DNA from: Saccharomonospora piscinae
Lineage (GTDB): Bacteria; Actinomycetota; Actinomycetes; Mycobacteriales; Pseudonocardiaceae
DNA length: 64,000 bases
Direction: 5' to 3'
NCBI RefSeq assembly: GCF_005862235.1
Contig: NZ_VCEK01000001.1
Coordinates: 1-64,000, forward strand
Translations under genes and position numbers: made by a program
Part shown: piece by piece, positions 55,751-64,000 of the stretch
Layout of the letters: the number at the start of each line of letters is the position of its first letter
Position numbering within the stretch: the stretch's first letter is position 1
Notes under the pieces: generated by a model
The model's database searches: none
Told to the model about the DNA's origin: nothing
Seen by the model: the letters and a program-made list of their open reading frames with translations, nothing else

Positions 55751-56239
55751 TCATTCCTCCGCGGAAGGGCGGGCCTCGGGCGGTAGCACTCCCCACTCGA
55801 TGAGCTGCTCGGTCAGCTCACCGGGTGTCATGTCGTAGATGATCGCCAGCGAGCGCAGGTCCTCGGTGCGGATCGAGAGCACCTTGCCGTTGTAGTCGCC
55901 ACGCTGGCTCTGGATGGTCGCCGCGTAACGGGCCAGCGGACCCACCTTCTCGGCGGGGAGCTGCTGGAGCCGTTCGAGGTTGATCACTATCTTGGTGGCG
56001 GGTTCGGCGCCGGACGGCACCCTGCCCTCGGGCAGCAACTCGACCACCGGCACACCGTAGAAGTCGGCGAGCTCGGCCAGCTTCTGAACGGTGACCGCGC
56101 GGTCGCCCCGCTCGTACGAGCCGACGACGACGGCCTTCCAACGGCCGCCGGACTTCTGCTCGACCCCGTGCAGGGACAGGCCCTGTTGCTGGCGGATACC
56201 GCGGAGCTTGGCCCCGAGCGCCTTGGCGTAATCGCCCAT
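55751..56239 (-). CDS. bldD: developmental regulator BldD
   Basis: Master regulator of actinomycete development, 162 residues. The N-terminal helix-turn-helix covers KLRGIRQQQGLSLHGVEQKS and VVVGSYERGDRAVTV. The C-terminal domain carries the complete c-di-GMP signature RGD (113-115), eight residues, then RTED (124-127), the same spacing as in Streptomyces BldD. This protein should therefore dimerise on c-di-GMP and repress sporulation genes. ATG 56239 gives the family start; GGAG is 9 nt upstream. The gene is convergent with nusB and divergent from pyrR. Confidence 0.94.
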   Translation of the reverse strand: MGDYAKALGAKLRGIRQQQGLSLHGVEQKSGGRWKAVVVGSYERGDRAVTVQKLAELADFYGVPVVELLPEGRVPSGAEPATKIVINLERLQQLPAEKVGPLARYAATIQSQRGDYNGKVLSIRTEDLRSLAIIYDMTPGELTEQLIEWGVLPPEARPSAEE

Positions 56240-56314
56240 GTGGTGGTTCTCCGTTTCCTCGCCCCGATGCGGCCTCCGATGACCGACAGGGAACACTTGA
56301 GCCGAATACTCAGA

Positions 56315-56325
56315 GTAATGGTTAC
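56315..56325. promoter_or_regulatory. short palindrome upstream of bldD
   Basis: GTAA-TGG-TTAC in the bldD/pyrR divergent region, about 76 nt upstream of the bldD ATG. It could be an autoregulatory or other operator. The match to any known BldD box is not convincing. Confidence 0.3.
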
Positions 56326-56467
56326 GCCTTGTCGTCACCAGGTCAAGCAGATCATCGCCGCCTGGGGTTACTCACCGAGACAGACCACCCGTAAGGGCGA
56401 GGTCGTCGCCCTGCTACCGTCAACACGGTTCGCCTGCGAAGACGGCGAAAAAGACATCCTTTAAGGA

Positions 56468-56485
56468 CCCGTCCCGTGAGGCGGG
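56468..56485 (+). promoter_or_regulatory. PyrR-binding RNA hairpin in the pyr leader
   Basis: CCCG-T-CC paired with GG-CGGG around the loop CGTGA, immediately followed by the pyrR Shine-Dalgarno GGAAGGAG (56485-56492) and GTG 56500. Mycobacterial pyr operons have a PyrR-controlled leader in which UMP-bound PyrR stabilises a hairpin and blocks translation start. The upstream CCTTT (56458-56462) could pair with AAGG as the blocking stem. Confidence 0.7.
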
Positions 56486-56499
56486 GAAGGAGACGGACC

Positions 56500-57081
56500 G
56501 TGGCGTCACGACCACGTGGCGCGACCGGACCGGCGGGGCGGCGCGAGCTGCTTTCGGCCGGAGACGTCGCGCGCACCATCGCCCGAATGGCCCATCAGGT
56601 CATCGAGAAAACCGCGCTCGGTGCCGAGGACATGCCGCCACCCGTGTTGCTGGGCATCCCCACCCGCGGGGCGCCGCTCGCGACGAGGCTCGGCGCGCGG
56701 ATCAGCGACTTCGCCGACGTGACGGTGCCGCTGGGCACCCTCGACATCACGCTCTACCGCGACGACCTCCGGCGACGGCCGACGCGCCCGCTCGCCCAGA
56801 CCCAGCTGCCCGACAGCGGTGTCGACGACCGCGTGGTGATCCTGGTCGACGACGTGCTCTTCTCCGGCCGCACGATCCGGGCCGCGCTCGACGCGCTGCG
56901 TGATCACGGGCGGCCCCGCGCGGTGCAGCTCGCGGTCCTGGTGGACCGCGGCCACCGCGAACTGCCCATCCGGGCCGACTACGTGGGCAAGAACGTGCCC
57001 ACCTCCCGATCCGAGGACGTCTCCGTGCTGCTCGACGAGATCGACGGCCGGGACGCCGTGCTGCTGGGGGAGCGCCGATGA
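56500..57081 (+). CDS. pyrR: PyrR: pyr operon RNA-binding regulator / uracil phosphoribosyltransferase
   Basis: Bifunctional protein of 193 residues. PRPP-binding [30 protein letters not shown], and the basic RNA-binding surface including RDDLRRRP are typical. It starts at GTG 56500 (VASRPRG); the frame is open upstream but overlaps the regulatory hairpin. It heads pyrR-pyrB-pyrC-membrane protein-carA-carB with overlaps at each junction. Confidence 0.94.
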   Translation: MASRPRGATGPAGRRELLSAGDVARTIARMAHQVIEKTALGAEDMPPPVLLGIPTRGAPLATRLGARISDFADVTVPLGTLDITLYRDDLRRRPTRPLAQTQLPDSGVDDRVVILVDDVLFSGRTIRAALDALRDHGRPRAVQLAVLVDRGHRELPIRADYVGKNVPTSRSEDVSVLLDEIDGRDAVLLGERR

Positions 57082-58013
57082 GGCACCTGCTGTCCACCGA
57101 CGGCCTCGACGCCGACACGGCGACGGCGGTGCTCGACACCGCCGACGAGCTCAAGCGCACGCTGCTGGGCAGGGAGGTGCGTAAGCTGCCCACGCTGCGC
57201 GGGCGCACGGTGGTGACCCTCTTCTACGAGAACTCCACGCGCACCCGGGTGTCCTTCGAGATCGCGGGCAAGTGGATGAGTGCCGACGTGGTCAACGTCT
57301 CGGCGGGCGGATCGTCGGTCGGCAAGGGGGAGTCGCTGCGCGACACCGCGCTGACACTGGCCGCCGCCGGTGCCGACTGCGTGGTGGCGCGGCATCCCGC
57401 CTCGGGTGCGCCGCACCGGCTGGCCAACTGGCTCTCCGATGCGGGGACGTCGGTGGTCAACGCGGGCGACGGCACGCACGAGCATCCGACGCAGGCACTG
57501 CTCGACGCCGCCACCCTGCGGGAGCGGCTCGGGGATCTGGCGGGACGGCGCATCGTGATCGTCGGCGACGTGCTGCACAGCCGCGTCGCACGTTCCAACG
57601 TGCACCTGCTGGCGCTGCTCGGGGCGGAGGTGACCCTGGTCGCGCCGCCGACGCTGCTGCCGGTGGGGGTGGCGGCGTGGCCGGTGAGCGTGACCCACGA
57701 TCTCGACGCGGCTCTGCCCTCGGCCGACGCGGTGATGATGCTGCGCGTGCAGGCCGAGCGCATGCACGGCGGGTTCTTCCCGTCCGCCCGGGAGTACTCG
57801 ATCGCCTATGGGCTGAACGAGACCAGGGCCTCGGCGCTGCCGGAGCACGCCGTCGTGCTCCACCCCGGCCCGATGCTGCGGGGCATGGAGATCGCGTCGG
57901 CCGTGGCCGACGCCCCGAACGCGGCGATCACCGAACAGGTCCGCAACGGGGTTCATGTGCGGATGGCGGTGCTGTACCACCTGCTCGCGGGAGACGGAGG
58001 CGACGACGCGTGA
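57078..58013 (+). CDS. pyrB: aspartate carbamoyltransferase catalytic subunit
   Basis: Transfers carbamoyl phosphate to aspartate, 311 residues. The carbamoyl phosphate site [13 protein letters not shown] and the later [14 protein letters not shown] are intact, and [11 protein letters not shown] closes the active site. No pyrI regulatory subunit is present, as in other actinobacteria. The ATG at 57078 overlaps pyrR (ATGA); the stop overlaps pyrC (GTGA). Confidence 0.96.
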   Translation: MRHLLSTDGLDADTATAVLDTADELKRTLLGREVRKLPTLRGRTVVTLFYENSTRTRVSFEIAGKWMSADVVNVSAGGSSVGKGESLRDTALTLAAAGADCVVARHPASGAPHRLANWLSDAGTSVVNAGDGTHEHPTQALLDAATLRERLGDLAGRRIVIVGDVLHSRVARSNVHLLALLGAEVTLVAPPTLLPVGVAAWPVSVTHDLDAALPSADAVMMLRVQAERMHGGFFPSAREYSIAYGLNETRASALPEHAVVLHPGPMLRGMEIASAVADAPNAAITEQVRNGVHVRMAVLYHLLAGDGGDDA

Positions 58014-59308
58014 CGACCAACGACGTCCTGCTGCGGCGGGTCAGGCCGTACGGCACGGGTGAGCCCGTCGACGTGCTGATCGCCGACGGTGTGATCGTGG
58101 AACTGGGGCCCGGCCTGGAGGCCGCCCGGGACACCGAGGTGATCGAGGGCCAGGGGCGGGTGCTGCTGCCCGGCTTCGTCGATCTGCACACCCACCTGCG
58201 GGAACCGGGCCGGGAGGACACCGAGACGATCGAGACCGGCTCGGCCGCCGCCGCGCTCGGCGGCTACACGGCGGTGTTCGCGATGGCCAACACCGACCCG
58301 GTCGCCGACAACGCCGTGATCACCGACCACGTCTGGCGCAGGGGTCGGGAGACGGGCCTGGTGGACGTGCATCCGGTGGGTGCCGTCACCGTGGGTCTCG
58401 CGGGGCAGCGGCTGGCGGAGATGGGCACCATGGCGGCCTCGGCCGCGCGGGTGCGGATGTTCTCCGACGACGGCCACTGCGTCGCCGACCCGCTGCTGAT
58501 GCGCAGGGCGCTGGAGTACTCCACCTCGCTCGGCGTCGTGGTGGCCCAGCACGCCGAGGACCCCCGGCTCACGGTGGGCGCGCAGGCTCACGAGGGCGAG
58601 CGTGCCGCGCGGCTGGGCTATCCGGGCTGGCCCGCCTCGGCCGAGGAATCGATCGTCGCGCGCGACTGCGTGCTCGCCCGGCACGCCCGGGCGCGGCTGC
58701 ACGTCTGCCACGTCTCGGCCGACGGCACGGTGGACGTGCTGCGCTGGGCCAAGGACCAGGGCACCCAGGTGTCGGCCGAGGTCACGCCCCACCACCTGCT
58801 GCTCACCGACGAGCGGTTGACCGGCTTCGATCCCGTCAACAAGGTCAACCCGCCGCTGCGCACCGAGGCGGACGCCCAGCGGATGCGCCGGGCGCTGGCC
58901 GACGGGGTGATCGACTGCGTGGCGACCGACCACGCGCCCCACGCGCCGCAGGACAAGGACTGCGAGTGGGCGGCGGCGCGGCCGGGCATGCTCGGCCTGC
59001 AGACCGCGCTGTCGGTGGTCGTGGAGACGATGGTCCGGCCGGGCCTGCTCGACTGGCGCGGTGTGGCGCGCGTGCTGAGTGAGCGGCCCGCCGAGATCGC
59101 GGGGCTGCCGGACCAGGGCAGGCCCGTCGCGGTCGGGGAGCCCGCGAACCTCGTGCTGATCGACGAGGACGCGGAGTGGACCGTGCGCGGAGACGCGCTG
59201 GCGAGCCGTGCCTCGAACACCCCCTACGAGGGGCTCCGGCTGCCTGCCGTGGTGAGCGCCACGCTGCTACGCGGGCGCGTCACCGCGCGCGAAGGGAAGA
59301 TTGTGTAA
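58010..59308 (+). CDS. pyrC: dihydroorotase
   Basis: Zn-dependent amidohydrolase (type I, 432 residues). The first metal motif [10 protein letters not shown], the substrate-binding MANTDP, HVCHVS, and the later [13 protein letters not shown] are all present. GTG 58010 gives the family start. Its TAA overlaps the ATG of the next gene by one base. Confidence 0.95.
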   Translation: MTTNDVLLRRVRPYGTGEPVDVLIADGVIVELGPGLEAARDTEVIEGQGRVLLPGFVDLHTHLREPGREDTETIETGSAAAALGGYTAVFAMANTDPVADNAVITDHVWRRGRETGLVDVHPVGAVTVGLAGQRLAEMGTMAASAARVRMFSDDGHCVADPLLMRRALEYSTSLGVVVAQHAEDPRLTVGAQAHEGERAARLGYPGWPASAEESIVARDCVLARHARARLHVCHVSADGTVDVLRWAKDQGTQVSAEVTPHHLLLTDERLTGFDPVNKVNPPLRTEADAQRMRRALADGVIDCVATDHAPHAPQDKDCEWAAARPGMLGLQTALSVVVETMVRPGLLDWRGVARVLSERPAEIAGLPDQGRPVAVGEPANLVLIDEDAEWTVRGDALASRASNTPYEGLRLPAVVSATLLRGRVTAREGKIV

Positions 59309-59799
59309 TGGACAGGCTGCTGCTGACACTGCTGTGCGTCGCGTTCTTCGCCCTGTGCCTCTACGGCATGTGGCGGGGCTGGCGGCGCAGGGCCCGCGCG
59401 CAGAGCGTGCGCGTGCCGCCCTTCCCGGAGGTGCCGGCCGATCCCGGTACACCGGCGCTGGTGACCCGCGGCATCTACGTCAGCACGACGACGGCGGGCC
59501 ACTGGCAGGACCGCATCGTGACCCGCGGCGCGGGGATGCGCGGACCGGCCGTGGTGCGGCTCTACGACGACGGTGTCGAGATCGAACGCAGCGGCGCCCC
59601 CGGGTTCTGGATCCCCAGGGAGTCCGTGATCTCGGTCGGCACGGCGAAAGGAATGGCGGGCAAGGTGATGGGTACCGACAGCCTGTTGGTGTTCACGTGG
59701 CGGATCGGCGACGTGGAACTCGACACCGGGCTGCGCGGCGACGACCTCTCCGTCTACCCGAAGTGGATCGAGCAGGTCAAGGGAGGTGCGCAGGTATGA
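59308..59799 (+). CDS. membrane-anchored protein with PH-like domain in the pyr operon
   Basis: Hypothetical protein of 163 residues. One N-terminal membrane helix (LLTLLCVAFFALCLYGMW) is followed by a basic stop-transfer (RGWRRRARAQ) and a beta-rich domain (GPAVVRLYDDGVEIERSG, then FWIPRESVISVGTAKG) resembling PH-like folds. The same position between pyrC and carA holds a conserved membrane protein in mycobacteria. Its link to pyrimidine synthesis is unknown. It overlaps pyrC by 1 nt and carA by 4 nt. Confidence 0.8.
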   Translation: MDRLLLTLLCVAFFALCLYGMWRGWRRRARAQSVRVPPFPEVPADPGTPALVTRGIYVSTTTAGHWQDRIVTRGAGMRGPAVVRLYDDGVEIERSGAPGFWIPRESVISVGTAKGMAGKVMGTDSLLVFTWRIGDVELDTGLRGDDLSVYPKWIEQVKGGAQV

Positions 59800-60932
59800 C
59801 CGGCACGCACACGGCCGCCGCGCTGGTGCTGGAGGACGGCCGGATCTTCCGGGGAACGGCGTACGGCGCGCAGGGGCGCACCCTCGGCGAGGCGGTGTTC
59901 TGCACCGGCATGACCGGTTACCAGGAGACGCTGACCGACCCGTCGTACCACCGGCAGATCGTGGTGCAGACGGCGCCGCAGATCGGCAACACCGGCTGGA
60001 ACGACGAGGACGACGAGTCCGACCGGATCTGGGTCGCGGGCTACGTCGTGCGCGACCCGGCGCGGGTGCCGTCGAACTGGCGGTCGACGCGCTCGCTGGA
60101 CGACGCGCTGGCCGACCAGGGTGTCGTGGGCATCGCCGAGGTCGACACGCGCACCCTCACCCGGCACATCCGGGAGCACGGCGCCATGCGCGCCGGGGTC
60201 TTCTCCGGTGACGCGCTGGCCGCCGACGACGAGCTGGTGCGGCAGGTCCGGGAGGGCCCCGCGATGGCGGGGGCCGACCTCGCGGGCGAGGTGACGACCG
60301 CCGCGCCGTACGTCGTGCCCGCGCAGGGGCCCGCGCGGTTCCGGGTGGCCGCCCTGGATCTGGGCATCAAGTCCAACACGCCGCGCCAGCTGGCGGCACG
60401 CGGCGTCGAGCTGCACGTCCTGCCCGCGACAAGCACGCTGGACGACGTCCTCGCCGTCGACCCGCACGGCGTGTTCCTGTCCAACGGGCCCGGCGACCCC
60501 GAGACCCAGCGTGAGGCCATCGAGCTGACCCGCGGCGTGCTGGGCCGCGAGCTGCCGTTGTTCGGCATCTGCTTCGGCAACCAGATCCTCGGCAGGGCGC
60601 TGGGACTGTCCACCTACAAGATGCGGTTCGGGCACCGGGGTATCAACATCCCCGTGCTCGACGCCGCGACCGGCAGGGTGGCGATCACCGCGCAGAACCA
60701 CGGGTTCGCCCTGGAGGGCGAGCCGGGACAGCACTTCGACTCGCCGTTCGGCAAGGCGCGGGTCAGCCACTACTGCGCCAACGACGGCACGGTGGAGGGG
60801 CTGCGCTGTGCCGACGTGCCCGCGTTCTCGGTGCAGTACCACCCCGAGGCCGCCGCCGGCCCGCACGACGCGGCGCCCCTGTTCGACGAGTTCGTGACCC
60901 TCCTGGAGGCCCGCCATGCCCAAGCGCAGTGA
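59796..60932 (+). CDS. carA: carbamoyl-phosphate synthase small subunit
   Basis: Glutaminase subunit of 378 residues supplying ammonia to CarB. N-terminal interface domain ([18 protein letters not shown]) is followed by a class I amidotransferase with nucleophile Cys in [11 protein letters not shown] and His/Glu in [11 protein letters not shown] 59796 gives the family start and overlaps the previous gene (ATGA). carB starts 17 nt before its stop. Confidence 0.96.
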   Translation: MTGTHTAAALVLEDGRIFRGTAYGAQGRTLGEAVFCTGMTGYQETLTDPSYHRQIVVQTAPQIGNTGWNDEDDESDRIWVAGYVVRDPARVPSNWRSTRSLDDALADQGVVGIAEVDTRTLTRHIREHGAMRAGVFSGDALAADDELVRQVREGPAMAGADLAGEVTTAAPYVVPAQGPARFRVAALDLGIKSNTPRQLAARGVELHVLPATSTLDDVLAVDPHGVFLSNGPGDPETQREAIELTRGVLGRELPLFGICFGNQILGRALGLSTYKMRFGHRGINIPVLDAATGRVAITAQNHGFALEGEPGQHFDSPFGKARVSHYCANDGTVEGLRCADVPAFSVQYHPEAAAGPHDAAPLFDEFVTLLEARHAQAQ

Positions 60933-63900
60933 CATCGAGCACGTGCTCGTGATCGGGTCGGGACCGATCGTCATCGGCCAGGCCGCGGAGTTCGACTACT
61001 CCGGCACCCAGGCGTGCCGCGTGCTGCGCGCGGAGGGCCTGCGCGTGAGCCTGGTGAACTCCAACCCCGCCACGATCATGACCGACCCGGAGTTCGCCGA
61101 CTCGACCTACGTCGAGCCCGTGACCCCGGAGTTCGTCGAGAAGGTCATCGTCGCCGAGCAGGAGAAGGGCAGGCCGATCGACTCGCTGCTGGCCACCCTG
61201 GGCGGCCAGACGGCGCTGAACTGCGCGGTGGCGCTGCACGAGCGTGGCGTGCTGGAGAAGTACGGCATCGAGCTGATCGGCGCCGACATCGACGCCATCC
61301 AGCGCGGGGAGGACCGGCAGAAGTTCAAGGACATCGTCCGCGCCATCGGCGGCGGCGTGCCGCGCAGCGCGGTGTGTCACTCGATGGCCGAGGTCCGCGA
61401 GACGGTGGCCGACCTGGGCCTGCCCGTCGTCATCCGCCCGTCCTTCACGATGGGCGGGCTCGGCTCCGGCATGGCGCACACCGAGGACGACCTCGAGCGT
61501 ATGGCCTCGTTCGGGCTGGAGGAGAGCCCGGTCACCGAGGTGCTCATCGAGGAGAGCGTGCTCGGCTGGAAGGAGTACGAGCTGGAGCTGATGCGCGACC
61601 GCCACGACAACGTGGTGGTCGTGTGCTCCATCGAGAACGTCGACCCGATGGGCGTCCACACGGGCGACTCGGTCACGGTCGCGCCCGCGATGACGCTGAC
61701 CGACCGCGAGTACCAGCACATGCGGGACGTGGGCATCGCGGTGCTGCGCGAGGTCGGCGTGGACACGGGCGGCTGCAACATCCAGTTCGCGATCAATCCG
61801 CGCGACGGCCGCATGGTCGTCATCGAGATGAACCCGAGGGTGTCGCGGTCGTCGGCGCTGGCGTCGAAGGCCACCGGCTTCCCGATCGCCAAGATCGCCG
61901 CGCGGCTGGCCATCGGCTACACGCTCGACGAGATCAGCAACGACATCACGGGCAAGACCCCGGCCTCGTTCGAGCCGACCCTCGACTACGTCGTCGTGAA
62001 GATGCCCCGGTTCGCGTTCGAGAAGTTCCCCGGCGCCGACCCGACGCTGACCACGACGATGAAGAGCGTCGGCGAGGCCATGTCGATGGGCCGCAGCTTC
62101 GCCGAGGCGCTCGGCAAGGCCATGCGGTCGCTGGAGACCAAGGCCGTCGGCTTCTGGACCCGGCCCGACCCGGAGGGCGCGACGCGGGAGTCCACGCTGG
62201 AGGAACTGCGCACCGCGCACGAGGGCCGCCTCTACGCCGTCGAGCGCGCACTGCGGCTCGGCGCGACCGTGGAGCAGGTCCACGAGGCCAGCGGTATCGA
62301 CCCGTGGTTCCTCGACCAGCTGTGCCACATCGGCGAGATCGGCGCGCAGGTGCGCGACGCCCCCGTGCTGGACGAGGACCTGCTGCGGCGCGCGAAGCGG
62401 ATCGGCCTGTCCGACCGGCAGCTCGCCGCGCTGCGGCCCGAGCTGGCGGGGGAGGACGGCGTGCGGTCGCTGCGCCACCGCCTCGGTGTCCGGCCCGTGT
62501 TCAAGACCGTGGACACCTGCGCCGCCGAGTTCGAGGCCACCACGCCGTACCACTACTCGGCCTACGAGTCCGACCCCGCCGCCGAGACGGAGGTGGCGCC
62601 GCAGCGCGAGAAGCCCAAGGTGCTGATCCTGGGCTCCGGCCCGAACCGCATCGGGCAGGGAATCGAGTTCGACTACTCCTGCGTCCACGCCGCGCTGGCG
62701 TTGCGCGATGCCGGGTTCGAGGCCGTGATGGTCAACTGCAACCCGGAGACGGTGTCCACCGACTACGACACCTCCGACCGGCTGTACTTCGAGCCGCTCA
62801 CGTTCGAGGACGTGCTGGAGGTCGTCCACGCCGAGCAGACCTCGGGCGAGGTCGCCGGTGTGATCGTCCAGCTCGGCGGCCAGACCCCGCTGGGCCTGGC
62901 GCAGCGGCTCGCCGACGCCGGGGTGCCCGTCGTGGGCACGGCGCCCGAGGCGATCCACCTCGCCGAGGAGCGCGGCGCGTTCGGCGACGTGCTCCAGGCC
63001 GCGGGGCTGCCCGCGCCGAAGTACGGCATGGCGACGTCGTTCGACGGAGCCCGGCGCATCGCCGACGAGATCGGCTACCCGGTGCTGGTGCGGCCGTCCT
63101 ACGTCCTCGGCGGGCGCGGGATGGAGATCGTGTACGACGAGGAGTCGCTGCGCGGCTACATCGAGCGCGCCACGGAGGTCACGCCCGAGCACCCGGTGCT
63201 GGTGGACCGGTTCCTCGACGACGCCATCGAGATCGACGTCGACGCGCTCTACGACGGCGAGCAGCTGTATCTGGGTGGCGTGATGGAGCACATCGAGGAG
63301 GCCGGGGTGCACTCGGGCGACTCGGCGTGCGCGCTGCCGCCCATCACGCTGGGCCGGACCGACCTGGAGACGGTGCGCCGCTCCACCGAGGCCATCGCCA
63401 GGGGCATCGGGGTGCGCGGGCTGCTCAACGTCCAGTACGCGCTCAAGGACGACATGCTCTACGTCCTGGAGGCCAACCCCAGGGCGTCGCGCACCGTGCC
63501 GTTCGTGTCCAAGGCCACCGCCGTGCCGCTGGCGAAGGCGGCGGCACTGCTGATGACCGGCACGTCCATCGCGCGGCTGCGCGAGCGGGGTGTCCTCCCG
63601 GCCGAGGGCGACGGCGGGCTGCTGCCCGTGGGCTCCCCGGTGGCGGTGAAGGAGGCCGTGCTGCCCTTCCACCGCTTCCGCACGCGGGAGGGACACGGGG
63701 TGGACTCGCTGCTCGGTCCCGAGATGAAGTCCACGGGCGAGGTGATGGGCGTCGACCTGTCGTTCGGGGAGGCGTTCGCGAAGTCGCAGGCCGGTGCCTA
63801 CGGCTCGCTGCCCACGCACGGCACGGTGTTCGTGTCCGTCGCCAACCGGGACAAGCGCTCGCTGGTGTTCCCCGTCAAACGGCTCGCCGACCTCGGGTTC

Positions 63901-64000
63901 ACGGTGCTCGCCACGGCGGGAACCGCCGAGGTGCTGCGCCGCAACGGCATCGAGTGCGCGGTGGTGCGCAAGCACTACCAGGGCAGCGAGCCGGACGAGC
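60916..64000 (+). CDS. carB: carbamoyl-phosphate synthase large subunit, truncated by window edge
   Basis: Synthase making carbamoyl phosphate for pyrimidines and arginine. About 1028 codons are present before the right edge; a full protein has roughly 1100. The two ATP-grasp halves are seen: [20 protein letters not shown] at the start, [16 protein letters not shown] in the first, [18 protein letters not shown] at about residue 570 and [16 protein letters not shown] in the second, then the start of the MGS allosteric domain ([14 protein letters not shown]). ATG 60916 overlaps carA by 17 nt. No internal defect is visible; the 3' end lies outside the window. Confidence 0.95.
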   Translation, partial: MPKRSDIEHVLVIGSGPIVIGQAAEFDYSGTQACRVLRAEGLRVSLVNSNPATIMTDPEFADSTYVEPVTPEFVEKVIVAEQEKGRPIDSLLATLGGQTALNCAVALHERGVLEKYGIELIGADIDAIQRGEDRQKFKDIVRAIGGGVPRSAVCHSMAEVRETVADLGLPVVIRPSFTMGGLGSGMAHTEDDLERMASFGLEESPVTEVLIEESVLGWKEYELELMRDRHDNVVVVCSIENVDPMGVHTGDSVTVAPAMTLTDREYQHMRDVGIAVLREVGVDTGGCNIQFAINPRDGRMVVIEMNPRVSRSSALASKATGFPIAKIAARLAIGYTLDEISNDITGKTPASFEPTLDYVVVKMPRFAFEKFPGADPTLTTTMKSVGEAMSMGRSFAEALGKAMRSLETKAVGFWTRPDPEGATRESTLEELRTAHEGRLYAVERALRLGATVEQVHEASGIDPWFLDQLCHIGEIGAQVRDAPVLDEDLLRRAKRIGLSDRQLAALRPELAGEDGVRSLRHRLGVRPVFKTVDTCAAEFEATTPYHYSAYESDPAAETEVAPQREKPKVLILGSGPNRIGQGIEFDYSCVHAALALRDAGFEAVMVNCNPETVSTDYDTSDRLYFEPLTFEDVLEVVHAEQTSGEVAGVIVQLGGQTPLGLAQRLADAGVPVVGTAPEAIHLAEERGAFGDVLQAAGLPAPKYGMATSFDGARRIADEIGYPVLVRPSYVLGGRGMEIVYDEESLRGYIERATEVTPEHPVLVDRFLDDAIEIDVDALYDGEQLYLGGVMEHIEEAGVHSGDSACALPPITLGRTDLETVRRSTEAIARGIGVRGLLNVQYALKDDMLYVLEANPRASRTVPFVSKATAVPLAKAAALLMTGTSIARLRERGVLPAEGDGGLLPVGSPVAVKEAVLPFHRFRTREGHGVDSLLGPEMKSTGEVMGVDLSFGEAFAKSQAGAYGSLPTHGTVFVSVANRDKRSLVFPVKRLADLGFTVLATAGTAEVLRRNGIECAVVRKHYQGSEPDE

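Noticed and set aside
56168-56464. Small plus-strand frame in the bldD/pyrR divergent region
   Set aside because: It overlaps the bldD coding start and the pyr leader, lacks a ribosome site and shows no recognisable product.
60763-63975. A 1070-codon open frame on the minus strand opposite carB
   Set aside because: Its product is a biased Arg/Gly/His/Asp mix with no domain and mirrors carB, which has full family motifs. It is a shadow caused by high GC at third codon positions.

Overview
The window is high-GC, densely coded actinobacterial chromosome. It uses many GTG starts, ATGA/GTGA stop-start overlaps, and actinobacterial markers: BldD, the DUF948/DUF6167 pair, a translational-type PyrR leader and a DasR-like operator. 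Gene content and order point to Pseudonocardiaceae (Saccharomonospora/Amycolatopsis-like). That placement is inference; there is no rRNA or other decisive marker. I saw no rRNA, tRNA, CRISPR array, transposase or prophage gene.

Layout. 0-2.3 kb: a 21-bp tandem repeat array and an EF-G-like GTPase (minus). 2.4-8.8 kb: pdxS and pdxT (PLP synthase), separated by about 4.8 kb of accessory genes: a Phd-type antitoxin with a shortened toxin, TetR plus MFS exporter, and XRE-cupin regulator plus AzlC/AzlD. 8.8-20.3 kb: conserved block yebC, DUF4262, ruvCAB, yajC, secD, secF, apt, rel, then an enoyl-CoA hydratase homologue. 20.3-25.6 kb: a VapBC-like module, class IV aminotransferase, membrane-anchored cyclophilin, MBL hydrolase, small membrane protein, YibE/F protein. 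25.6-30.5 kb: TPP enzyme, IclR regulator, aspS. 30.5-40 kb: phosphotransferase, rarA, DUF948, DUF6167, alaS, ruvX, mltG, aroE. 40-47.2 kb: accessory block with D-2-hydroxyacid dehydrogenase, serine hydrolase, alpha/beta hydrolase, phosphoribosyltransferase, HPr, a split GlcNAc/glucose-type PTS, Rieske lipoprotein. 47.3-55.7 kb: prepilin peptidase, aroC-aroK-aroB-aroQ, a GH43-like lipoprotein, B-4DMT protein, Xaa-Pro peptidase, efp, nusB. 55.7-64 kb: bldD (minus) and the pyrimidine operon pyrR-pyrB-pyrC-(membrane protein)-carA-carB; carB runs off the right edge.

How genes work together: PdxS/PdxT make PLP; RuvABC, RuvX and RarA handle recombination intermediates; YajC/SecD/SecF drive protein export; Apt and Rel link purine salvage and the stringent response; AroE/C/K/B/Q supply most of the shikimate pathway; PyrR controls UMP synthesis.

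The most unusual signal is a family of exactly 21-bp tandem repeats with core GTGTCCGCA. It occurs at five places. Each array begins 4-10 nt after the stop codon of a protein gene and lies in the same orientation as that gene. Several arrays sit where accessory genes interrupt the order expected for this part of an actinobacterial genome.
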